NCBI GenBank assembly: GCA_003513015.1
Contig: DOTA01000519.1
Coordinates: 1 to 5,460, forward strand
Direction: 5' to 3'
Origin: Chloroflexota bacterium
Lineage (GTDB): Bacteria; Chloroflexota; Anaerolineae; Anaerolineales; UBA11858
DNA: 5,460 nucleotides
Shown in pieces: positions 1 through 5,460 of the stretch. Both the position numbers and the translations under genes were made by a program. Below the pieces are notes generated by a model. It saw nothing but the letters and a program-made list of their open reading frames with translations. It did not search any database and had not been told where the DNA came from. Position 1 is the stretch's first letter. The number at the start of each line of letters is the position of its first letter.

Positions 1-876
1 CAGCACAACCATCAGCGCGCCAATCAAGGGCAACACTGAGAAGAATAACCGAATGCGCGGCCCAGCAAAAAAACGGGTGGAGGTCGCTCCAATTTGTGCA
101 CCAATCGCAGCGCCAGTTTGCATGACCAAAGCCATCAATATATCCACGTTACCTTTCAGGGCATGTGTGATCGTGCCATAAGCAGATGAAAAAACGATTT
201 CAAACAAATCAGTACCCACAGCAACATGGGTTGGGATACCCAGCACATAAACCAACAAAGGCATCCGAATAAAACCACCACCTACGCCTAAAGCACCGGA
301 TAACACACCCGTAATAAAACCCACGCCGAAAACGGTCCATAATGAAACTGAGGCGATCCCCGAGGCAGGAAACGATACCATCGGCCAAATTTTTATTTTT
401 TGCGCTCGCCGGGCCAATCCCTGGAAACCAATCGCATCTTTCACATCCATTTGATCGGTACGGATCATCCGCATCGCTCGCAAACTTTCCCAAGCAGTAA
501 ACGTACTAATCAGCAACAAAATAACAATATAAACAATCCCAATGACCAAATCAGCCGAACCAGATTTCTCCAATTTTTCGATAATTTGTGCCCCTAATTC
601 AACACCAAGGATCGTGCTAAAGATCATGAAAGCCCCCAACTTAACATCGACATGCCCTAAGGTGCGGTGACGTTTAGAGGCTACAATCGATTTTCCGGTC
701 ATATGAGCTAAATCCGTACCAACTACAAAGTGCATCGGTACACCTGCCCAAAACATGAACGGGCCTGCAATAAAGCCCCCACCCACACCAAAAAATCCGC
801 CTAAAATACCAACCAGGAAACCGATTGCAGCTAATAAAAGCGGATTTACGGTAACGCCAGAAATTGGAAATTCCAT
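1..876 (-). CDS. TauE/SafE-family membrane transporter (C-terminus cut by window edge)
   Basis: The 292 visible codons encode a very hydrophobic polytopic membrane protein. It shows the internal duplication typical of TauE/SafE: GVGGGFIAGP at residues 30-39 with VGTDLAHM at 52-59, and GVGGGFIRMP at 198-207 with VGTDLFEI at 220-227. The two halves are joined by a hydrophilic, probably cytoplasmic, stretch at about 132-165 (RAMRMIRTDQMDVKD, then ARRAQKIK). Characterised members of the family are implicated in export of sulfite or sulfonates or in uptake of sulfur or organic anions, but substrate cannot be read from sequence. The start is set by GGAG (complement of 883-886) six bases before the ATG. 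No stop occurs before the left edge, so the C-terminus is missing. The gene lies 12 bp after the small membrane-protein gene on the same strand and is probably co-transcribed with it. Family assignment is firm; the transported anion is unknown. Confidence 0.93.
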   Translation of the reverse strand, partial: MEFPISGVTVNPLLLAAIGFLVGILGGFFGVGGGFIAGPFMFWAGVPMHFVVGTDLAHMTGKSIVASKRHRTLGHVDVKLGAFMIFSTILGVELGAQIIEKLEKSGSADLVIGIVYIVILLLISTFTAWESLRAMRMIRTDQMDVKDAIGFQGLARRAQKIKIWPMVSFPASGIASVSLWTVFGVGFITGVLSGALGVGGGFIRMPLLVYVLGIPTHVAVGTDLFEIVFSSAYGTITHALKGNVDILMALVMQTGAAIGAQIGATSTRFFAGPRIRLFFSVLPLIGALMVVL

Positions 877-888
877 CGCCTACTCCGA

Positions 889-1140
889 TTAATCCAATCG
901 ATCCAGGCGCAGCAAACGGATCAAATAGGATGTAATGGTTTCTAAAACAACTGCCTGTGTTACGATTAGGGTCAGTCCAATGACGGCATATATCGTTGTA
1001 TTATCCAGATATAGATTGTCCAGCCACCCACCCAAAAATCGAAGTACGGCAAAGAAATAAATCACCAATAGCACAGCATAAACAACCAATTCGATGGCAA
1101 AATTTCGGATTAGTCTTCGCAAATTTGGTTTTCTTTCCAT
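889..1140 (-). CDS. Small two-helix membrane protein, function unknown
   Basis: An 83-aa protein with a basic N-terminus (MERKPNLRRLIRN) and two predicted transmembrane helices at about residues 14-37 and 49-71, ending in a charged tail (RLLRLDRLD). The positive charges at both ends suggest both termini are cytoplasmic, with a short external loop near 38-48 (GGWLDNLYLDN). I do not recognise a named family. GAGGG (complement of 1146-1150) lies five bases before the ATG, which supports this start. The stop is only 12 bp before the TauE/SafE start, so the two are probably one operon and the small protein could be an accessory subunit of the transporter; that role is inference from position. The reading frame is real by start signal, membrane pattern and spacing. 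An opposite-strand frame over the same bases has no such support. Confidence 0.8.
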   Translation of the reverse strand: MERKPNLRRLIRNFAIELVVYAVLLVIYFFAVLRFLGGWLDNLYLDNTTIYAVIGLTLIVTQAVVLETITSYLIRLLRLDRLD

Positions 1141-1207
1141 TTATGCCCTCACTTTCGATATATAATGCCCACGGTCACAAATTACGCATCTGATCTCAAG
1201 AAAAAAA

Positions 1208-1237
1208 ATGAAAATTTGCGATCGTGATGGGTATAAT
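1208..1237 (+). promoter_or_regulatory. Probable promoter for the GT-C glycosyltransferase gene
   Basis: A perfect TATAAT lies at 1232-1237, with a weak -35 candidate ATGAAA (4 of 6 matches to TTGACA) at 1208-1213 and an 18-base spacer. Transcription would start near 1244, giving a leader of about 35 bases before the ATG at 1279. The -10 core GTATAATAC is nearly symmetric, so a minus-strand reading cannot be excluded. The divergent operon on the other strand must also start in this 138-bp gap. An AT-rich CATTATATAT on the minus strand (about 1159-1168) could be its -10, but no convincing -35 accompanies it. Confidence 0.45.
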
Positions 1238-1278
1238 ACGCCCGATCTGAACTATCCAAGAAATGAGAAACCACTAAG

Positions 1279-2868
1279 ATGAAATCTTCTCAGAAAATAT
1301 CATTGGTGTTGATCGGTTTAATGATCACCACATATTTGATCTACGCTGGTATCTACATCAAAAATACCAGCTTTGTCGCATCTGGGGAACGGTACTTTGT
1401 TCTCTTTGATGACGCTATGATCTCGATGCGTTACGCCAAAAACTTCGCGCATGGCTTCGGGCTGGTCTGGAACCCCGGGGAGGCCCCCGTTGAAGGGTAT
1501 ACCAACCCACTTTGGGTGATCTTTATGGCCGGGTTCCATCTTCTGCCCCTCGCAGCCTCTAAAATCAGCTTAGCCGTGCAGATCAGCGGTGCCATCTTCC
1601 TGGCAATCAACCTATATTTTGTCTTTCAAATTGCCCAAAAACTGGCTCAAAATTTAGTAATCGCGGCCCTCGCGGCTATTCTAACCGCTTTTTACATGCC
1701 GCTCAATACCTGGAGCCTGCAAGGCATGGAAGTCAGCCTGTTGGTGCTGATGCTCTCGATTTCGGTTTGGTTGGTGCTCAACAACCTCGAACGTGATCGT
1801 TTCTCGGTCTGGCCCTACCTCATCTTGGGGATCGGCACCCTGGTGCGCATCGACATGGCCGTACCCTATCTGGTCGTGCTGGGATTTTTAGTAATCTTCG
1901 ATCCCAAAAACCGCAAACAAAACTTGATCTGGGGTTTGGGGTTGCTGGCCGTTTTCATCGGAGGGCAAACCATCTTCCGGTTGTGGTACTACGGCGAACC
2001 GCTGCCCAACACCTACTACCTCAAAATGACCGGATTCCCGCTTATCACCCGTCTCAAACGCGGCGGCTACGTCCTCTTCAAACTCATGGAACAGATGAAC
2101 TGGGTACTCTTCCTGTTACCCTTCGCCGCCCTGCTCTTCCGCCGCGACCGCCTGATCTTATTCCTGTTCACCATTCTGGGCGGACAGGTGGCCTACAGCG
2201 TTTACGTGGGCGGCGATGCCTGGGAGCACGTCGGCGGCGCAAATCGCTACATCGCCCTAGCCGCCCCCATCTTCTTCATCCTGTTCGTCTACACCGTCCA
2301 GCAAATCATCACAGCCATCGCCACCAAAATCCGCCCACAAATCTTGCCGAACCATTGGGTCGTCAACCTGACGCTCATTGCCCTGGTGCTGGCCAGTATG
2401 GTCAACTTCAACCTGCTCTCCAACCAAAAATCGCTGCGCCGTTGGATTCTCACGCGCCCGCCCGATTTTATCGAAGCCAACATCGAATATGTTGAAATTG
2501 CCAACCGCCTCAAAGAGATCACCACCCCCGAGGCCCGCATTGCCGTGGTCACCGCCGGAGCAATCCCCTATTTCAGCGAGCGCCCCGCCATCGATCTGCT
2601 TGGCAAAAATGACCCCTTCATCGCCCGCCAACCCAATCACCTGCCCAGCGGCATCGGCGACATTCGCCCCGGCCACATGAAGTGGGATTATGACTACGCC
2701 ATCGGGGAACTCAAACCAGATGTGGTTGTACAAATTTGGGGGGATATCGAAACCGCTAAAAAATATCTCTCGGAATATTATGTCTCAGCTGAATACGATG
2801 GGATGGTTTTCTCCCTGCTCAAAGATTCTCCTGAAATTTTATGGGAGAAAGTCACCATCCAGCCCTGA
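1279..2868 (+). CDS. GT-C fold membrane glycosyltransferase (AftB/LphB-like)
   Basis: A 529-aa polytopic membrane protein. After a first helix (about residues 8-27) comes the external loop with [13 protein letters not shown] (43-55) and [19 protein letters not shown] (61-79). The DD pair at 44-45 is the acidic motif expected to contact the lipid-linked sugar donor in GT-C enzymes. Further family-type blocks are [12 protein letters not shown] (188-199), [14 protein letters not shown] (237-250) and [18 protein letters not shown] (309-326). About ten helices extend to residue ~380, followed by a soluble C-terminal domain with [22 protein letters not shown] (421-442). By analogy with AftB-like arabinofuranosyltransferases it should transfer a sugar from a polyprenyl-phosphate carrier to a surface glycan on the outer face of the membrane; donor and acceptor are unknown. 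The ribosome site is weak (GAG 11 bases upstream), but the N-terminus starts correctly before helix 1. Its last 30 bp overlap the convergent oxidoreductase gene. Confidence 0.88.
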   Translation: MKSSQKISLVLIGLMITTYLIYAGIYIKNTSFVASGERYFVLFDDAMISMRYAKNFAHGFGLVWNPGEAPVEGYTNPLWVIFMAGFHLLPLAASKISLAVQISGAIFLAINLYFVFQIAQKLAQNLVIAALAAILTAFYMPLNTWSLQGMEVSLLVLMLSISVWLVLNNLERDRFSVWPYLILGIGTLVRIDMAVPYLVVLGFLVIFDPKNRKQNLIWGLGLLAVFIGGQTIFRLWYYGEPLPNTYYLKMTGFPLITRLKRGGYVLFKLMEQMNWVLFLLPFAALLFRRDRLILFLFTILGGQVAYSVYVGGDAWEHVGGANRYIALAAPIFFILFVYTVQQIITAIATKIRPQILPNHWVVNLTLIALVLASMVNFNLLSNQKSLRRWILTRPPDFIEANIEYVEIANRLKEITTPEARIAVVTAGAIPYFSERPAIDLLGKNDPFIARQPNHLPSGIGDIRPGHMKWDYDYAIGELKPDVVVQIWGDIETAKKYLSEYYVSAEYDGMVFSLLKDSPEILWEKVTIQP

Positions 2869-3930
2869 GGTTGCTTCCGTACCCCAGGTAATCAGCCGCC
2901 CTTCACGGGCCGAGTCGTACACTCCTTGCACCAATTTCTGAGACCAGATGCCATCTCCCAGGGTTGCGCGCGGTTCCACCTCGTCGCACATCACTCTCAA
3001 AAAATGGTCCATCTCCGCTAAAAACAGATCGTTGCGCTCGAACCCCTCTGGCACCGGATAATTCTGCCAACCGATTTCCCCCCTCTCTCCTGGGGAGAGG
3101 TGCCGGGGGTGAGGGCTATACACCTGCACCGCGCCATCCGCATTATCCCAACAGATCGTGCCTTCCGTACCGATAATTTCCAAACGGTGACCGGGCGGGC
3201 GCTGCACATAATCGAGGTGCACGCTGCCGATCACACCGTTCTCAAAGCGCAAGCCAATCTCAGCGGTATCTTCCACCTCCAGCCCGAGATCGCTGTCACA
3301 ACTGGTGAAAGCCCACAAAGAGCGCACCTCCCCAAATATCCAGCGTAAATAATCCAGCGGGTGACACAAAGTCAGCACCACCCCGCCCCCCAGATCGGCG
3401 CGGGCACTGTAACTCTGGCGATAATCTTCCCAGGGGTGCCAGTCGGGGAGATATTCGCCCCAATGTACGCGTACAGAGAGGGGGCAGCCAATTGACCCCC
3501 TCTCCCCAGGGGAGAGGGCCGGGGTGAGGGCAAAATTGAGGTAATCCTTGATGCACTGCAACCCCGGATGAAAACGAAACTGAAAGGCCGTGAAAGCCTT
3601 GCCCCCACCGCGAGCCAGTGCGGCTTGAAGTTCGTCAATACGCGCCAGAGAGTGCGAAACCGGTTTTTCGATGAAGAGATGGCAGCCCTGCTCCGCCGCG
3701 GGGATGGCCACATCCAAATGCAACGCCGTGGGGTTGGCGATGATGACGGCGTCCGGGTGATGCGCCAGCGCCGCGCTAATCTCCGTCTCAACGGGAAAAT
3801 CGGCGATTTCGTCATCCGGCAGCGTGGAGCGCTGGCTGCGCAGAAAAACAATATCGCACTCCCCGAGGGCAAGTAAATTGCGAAAATGGCGGCGTCCGAT
3901 AGAGCCAAATCCAGCGATAAGAAATTTCAT
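2839..3930 (-). CDS. Gfo/Idh/MocA-family NAD(P)-dependent oxidoreductase with two repeat-derived inserts
   Basis: A 363-aa soluble dehydrogenase. The N-terminal Rossmann domain opens with [15 protein letters not shown] (GxGxxG at 7-12), followed by [14 protein letters not shown] (65-78) and the family's EKP at 88-90, whose lysine is normally catalytic. The C-terminal substrate domain contains FRFHPG (118-123), [15 protein letters not shown] (157-171) and [20 protein letters not shown] (181-200), where H190 and D193 fit the family's active-site H/D positions. Such enzymes oxidise or reduce sugar hydroxyls, and the context suggests a nucleotide-sugar or surface-glycan step. Residues 134-145 and 272-285 are translated palindromic repeats sharing LSPGERG. 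Without them the length is about 337, usual for the family. The start at MKF is chosen because the fold begins there; an ATG at 3954 would add eight residues encoded by intergenic repeat. No clear Shine-Dalgarno is present. The 14-residue tail after LITW looks extra, and its last codons overlap the convergent GT-C gene. Confidence 0.9.
   Translation of the reverse strand: MKFLIAGFGSIGRRHFRNLLALGECDIVFLRSQRSTLPDDEIADFPVETEISAALAHHPDAVIIANPTALHLDVAIPAAEQGCHLFIEKPVSHSLARIDELQAALARGGGKAFTAFQFRFHPGLQCIKDYLNFALTPALSPGERGSIGCPLSVRVHWGEYLPDWHPWEDYRQSYSARADLGGGVVLTLCHPLDYLRWIFGEVRSLWAFTSCDSDLGLEVEDTAEIGLRFENGVIGSVHLDYVQRPPGHRLEIIGTEGTICWDNADGAVQVYSPHPRHLSPGERGEIGWQNYPVPEGFERNDLFLAEMDHFLRVMCDEVEPRATLGDGIWSQKLVQGVYDSAREGRLITWGTEATSGLDGDFLP
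3078..3115 (+). repeat. CCTCTC/GAGAGG palindromic repeat, copy A (inside the oxidoreductase)
   Basis: A C-rich arm, CCTCTC at 3082-3087, pairs with GAGAGG at 3095-3100 around a short centre, followed by GCCGGGGGTGAGGG. It is the same element and orientation as the copy at 3496-3530 but with a degenerate stem and one extra base in the G-run, so the first part is read in a different frame. On the minus strand it encodes residues 272-285 of the oxidoreductase ([14 protein letters not shown]). The element resembles the REP-like CCCTCTCCC...GGGAGAGGG...GGTGAGGG repeats I recall from many bacterial genomes; that is memory, not a search. Confidence 0.85.
3496..3530 (+). repeat. CCCTCTCCCC palindromic repeat, copy B (inside the oxidoreductase)
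   Basis: A perfect 10-bp stem, CCCTCTCCCC at 3498-3507 and GGGGAGAGGG at 3509-3518, surrounds a single A and is followed by CCGGGGTGAGGG. It is translated on the minus strand as residues 134-145 of the oxidoreductase ([12 protein letters not shown]), an insert just before the block that continues with [15 protein letters not shown]. The perfect stem suggests it is younger or better preserved than the copy at 3078-3115. Confidence 0.9.
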
Positions 3931-3938
3931 AGATTCAA

Positions 3939-3995
3939 GTAGACAGGTATACAAAGTAGACAGATATACACGTGTATACCTGTCTACCTGTTTAC
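3939..3995. repeat. Cluster of GTAGACAG/GTATAC octamer units forming nested palindromes
   Basis: The 69-bp gap between the sulfotransferase stop and the oxidoreductase start is almost entirely this element. GTAGACAGGTATAC occurs at 3939-3952, a one-mismatch copy (GTAGACAGATATAC) 17 bp later at 3956-3969, and the exact reverse complement (GTATACCTGTCTAC) at 3974-3987, extended by a diverged unit CTGTTTAC at 3988-3995. The second and third copies form a 16-bp-per-arm palindrome with one mismatch, centred on ACACGTGT. In the minus-strand transcript the arm at 3974-3987 could pair with either of the other two. The hairpin is followed only by TTTGT, a poor terminator U-tract, so read-through into the oxidoreductase is plausible. 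Confidence 0.85.
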
Positions 3996-3999
3996 ATTT

Positions 4000-5034
4000 T
4001 TACTTCCACCCGTACCCCCAATGCGCCATCACTTCCCCCGCCACATGCTGGAAAACGGCTTTATCCCGCTCGGTGAACAACTCACGCCACGAGCCGGATT
4101 TTCCCTTTTCGAGCGGGCTGACTAAATCACCCGCTTTTTGCTTTTGCCAATCGCGGTCGGGATTGCTCGTAAGTTCGGCATTCAGGATTTCGGGCAAGTC
4201 AGGCAGATTAGTATCCACGCCCAAAAAGGCCCACAAACGGGACATCTGCTCCCACGGATGGGCCAGCAAATCTTCGTAACGCAGGGAAATATAATGCTCG
4301 CCAAAAATGGAACGCCCGGCTTCATCCGTCTCATACACATTTGTGACCCAATCGTTCGCCGCGGCGGAAATACCTTTTTCGGTAAAAATAGAGCGCTCGC
4401 CGCGCAAAAAGGGTTCGGGATCGTGCTCGAAAGCCGCCCGGATGCGCCAATCTTCTTTGCTCAAATGCTGTGTGGCGTCGATAAAGGCCTGGAAGCGATG
4501 CGAGACTGCCGCGTCACGGCCATCGCGCACGATGAAGATGATCTTGCCATCCGGGTAAACTTTGTGTGCCAGGCGCACGGCCTCACCGTTGAGCAGGTTG
4601 TTGGGGCTTTTGTCGCCTACCACTTTGATTCCCATCGGACGGGCTTCGCGCTCCATGATGTAATCACTGATCACCCGCAGCACCACCGGCGAAAGATCGC
4701 GCCCGCGGTTCCAGCGGTTACTGCGGCGCGTGAACCAATCTTCGATTTCAGGGCGGTTGACCAGCCCCTCCAGCGTGGGTTGACGGGTGAAGAAATGTCC
4801 CTGGTAGTTGCAATGCACCTCGGGGTGCAGGCGGATCAGGCGCGTCAGCAGCGTGGTACCCGAACGGGCGTGCCCGTAAATAAAGAATTTATCGAGCGGG
4901 AAAAACTCGCGGGCCTCGGCCACCTCTGCGGGGCTGATTTCGGGAACGGTGCGCAGCCCTTGGGCTGGCAATCGCCCGTGAAGCAGCACCCCACCGGCAA
5001 GTCGGATTCGGTTGGTTAATCGTTTGAACATCAT
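4000..5034 (-). CDS. PAPS-dependent sulfotransferase family protein
   Basis: A 344-aa protein of the P-loop-like sulfotransferase fold. FFIYGHARSGTTLLTRLIRLHP (50-71) matches the 5'-phosphosulfate-binding loop, and IIFIVRDGRDAAVSH (165-179) matches the 3'-phosphate-binding strand-helix with R170 and S178. YEDLLAHP (253-260) is the following conserved block, and SGSWRELFT (313-321) fits the C-terminal G-x-W loop that closes on the nucleotide. Members transfer sulfate from PAPS to a hydroxyl or amine of a sugar, lipid or peptide. Here the neighbours suggest a glycan or glycolipid acceptor, which is inference. There is no convincing signal peptide; the N-terminus is basic with a short hydrophobic patch (LAGGVLL, 12-18). 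Two adjacent ATGs (5034 and 5031) follow a GGA at 5038-5040; the second has the better six-base spacing. An ATG at 5061 lies inside the neighbouring inverted repeat and is unlikely. Confidence 0.88.
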   Translation of the reverse strand: MMFKRLTNRIRLAGGVLLHGRLPAQGLRTVPEISPAEVAEAREFFPLDKFFIYGHARSGTTLLTRLIRLHPEVHCNYQGHFFTRQPTLEGLVNRPEIEDWFTRRSNRWNRGRDLSPVVLRVISDYIMEREARPMGIKVVGDKSPNNLLNGEAVRLAHKVYPDGKIIFIVRDGRDAAVSHRFQAFIDATQHLSKEDWRIRAAFEHDPEPFLRGERSIFTEKGISAAANDWVTNVYETDEAGRSIFGEHYISLRYEDLLAHPWEQMSRLWAFLGVDTNLPDLPEILNAELTSNPDRDWQKQKAGDLVSPLEKGKSGSWRELFTERDKAVFQHVAGEVMAHWGYGWK

Positions 5035-5044
5035 TAATCCAAAT

Positions 5045-5121
5045 TTAACGCAAAGATGCAAAGTATGAAAGTCGCAAAGTTAAATTCTTTGCATCTCTGC
5101 GCCTTGGCGTCTTTGCGTTAA
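5045..5121. repeat. 77-bp imperfect inverted repeat of TTAACGCAAAG type
   Basis: Two 35-bp arms (5045-5079 and 5087-5121) flank a 7-bp AT-rich loop. The outer 15 positions match except one (TTAACGCAAAGATGC against TTAACGCAAAGACGC) and the inner six (GCAAAG) match exactly; the middle 14 are diverged. The arms are made of repeated GC-AAAG and GCGTCTTTGCG words, a pattern I recall as dispersed extragenic repeats in several phyla. It fills the gap between the sulfotransferase and the partial transferase. Its right end contains the TAA stop (5118-5120) of that transferase. The stem could form in the transcript, but no U-tract follows it, so a terminator role is unsupported. Confidence 0.85.
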
Positions 5122-5460
5122 TTCATCAGAGAAAATAAAAACGCGGCCGTGTGCTGGCCCGCGGAGCCATCCAGATAGGTGCACTCGCGTTCGAGGAAGG
5201 CCTGCCGGGCTTCACGATCCGCGGTGGGATCGGTCAAATAATGGTCAAGTGCCTCCCGCAGTTCAGCTTCGTTGCGAGCCTCACGCCCGGCCCCGGATTC
5301 GCGGAAGCGCAAATGCGTGGGCCAACCGCTGATCTGCGAGAGCGGCAGGGTGTATTTGCCCGGCCAGCCCTCGGGCGAATCGATCACCAGGCTGACTACC
5401 GGCGTGCCGTGCATGGAGGCCTCCACCACCATCGTGGAGTAGACCGTCACCATCACATCC
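5118..5460 (-). CDS. GT-B-like glycosyl/glycerophosphotransferase, C-terminal part (5' end beyond window)
   Basis: The visible 113 codons are the C-terminal end of a larger protein. The frame is open to the right edge, and the residues there (DVMVTVYSTMVVEASMHGTPVVS) are clearly internal. This block resembles the nucleotide-binding C-terminal half of GT-B-type enzymes, such as CDP-glycerol glycerophosphotransferases and UDP-sugar transferases or epimerases, where a Ser/Thr turn and a Glu before H-G-x-P contact the donor (S8, E13, G18-P20 of the visible part). It ends with a helical stretch (EAELREALDHYLTDP) and a tail (YLDGSAGQHTAAFLFSLMN) like the closing helix of that fold. Exact substrate class cannot be decided from this fragment. 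The same strand and the location before the sulfotransferase suggest a shared glycan or glycolipid pathway. GTG and ATG codons near the edge are not taken as starts. Confidence 0.75.
   Translation of the reverse strand, partial: DVMVTVYSTMVVEASMHGTPVVSLVIDSPEGWPGKYTLPLSQISGWPTHLRFRESGAGREARNEAELREALDHYLTDPTADREARQAFLERECTYLDGSAGQHTAAFLFSLMN

Noticed and set aside
209..493. Minus-strand 94-codon frame within the transporter region
   Set aside because: The frame with the duplicated TauE/SafE motifs covers the same bases on the same strand in a different register. The 94-aa reading is rich in Cys, Arg and Gly with no coherent structure.
1983..2495. Plus-strand 170-codon frame inside the GT-C gene
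   Set aside because: It lies entirely within the well-supported GT-C reading frame. The translation is an Arg/Pro/His-rich low-complexity sequence typical of an out-of-frame reading.
3939..3995. CRISPR array or rho-independent terminator
   Set aside because: The units are 8-14 bp with almost no spacer and one is inverted, unlike CRISPR repeats. The stem is AT-containing and followed only by TTTGT, so a strong terminator is not supported.
4138..5019. Long plus-strand open frame (293 codons) opposite the sulfotransferase
   Set aside because: The opposite strand carries clear sulfotransferase motifs along its full length, and the plus-strand translation shows no recognisable domain or start signal. 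It is a by-product of biased codon use.
1..5034. A sulfur-metabolism link between the TauE/SafE transporter and the sulfotransferase
   Set aside because: The two genes are about 3 kb apart, separated by a divergent promoter region and a convergent gene pair. The substrate of the transporter is unknown, so shared function is not supported.
5045..5121. Insertion sequence or transposon end
   Set aside because: There is no transposase gene and no clear target-site duplication, and the element is a self-contained 77-bp inverted repeat. It fits a small dispersed extragenic repeat better.

Overview
The window reads as part of a bacterial chromosome. It holds six protein-coding genes, two of them cut by the window edges, and four palindromic repeat elements. 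No RNA genes, CRISPR array, transposase or phage genes are visible. My best guess at the source is a Chloroflexota (Anaerolineae-like) bacterium. That rests only on remembered resemblance of the proteins and of the abundant small palindromic repeats, so it is a low-to-moderate-confidence inference.

Left part (1-1140, minus strand): a small two-helix membrane protein of 83 aa sits 12 bp upstream of a TauE/SafE-family membrane transporter, which runs off the left edge. Both have readable Shine-Dalgarno sequences and probably form one transcription unit. A 138-bp divergent intergenic region (1141-1278) with a good TATAAT box separates them from the next gene.

Middle (1279-2868, plus strand): a 529-aa multi-pass membrane glycosyltransferase of the GT-C fold. 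It has the DD and VEGYTNPLW motifs of the arabinofuranosyltransferase/LphB-like group and probably adds a sugar from a lipid carrier to a cell-surface glycan.

Right part (2839-5460, minus strand): in transcription order, the C-terminal end of a GT-B-like transferase, a PAPS-type sulfotransferase, and a Gfo/Idh/MocA NAD(P)-dependent sugar oxidoreductase. The oxidoreductase converges on the GT-C gene and overlaps its 3' end by 30 bp. Together with the GT-C enzyme this looks like part of a surface-polysaccharide or glycolipid locus, with a sugar-modifying oxidoreductase, a transferase and a sulfate-decorating enzyme. The actual glycan cannot be read from this sequence.

The most striking feature is repeat invasion of the right-hand gene group. 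Two copies of a CCCTCTCCCC-type palindrome lie inside the oxidoreductase and are translated in frame. A 57-bp cluster of GTAGACAG/GTATAC units fills the gap before its start codon. A 77-bp imperfect inverted repeat fills the gap between the sulfotransferase and the partial transferase and supplies the latter's stop codon. There is no evidence here of a complete new defence or mobile system. The repeats and their effects on coding and expression are the part worth a second look.
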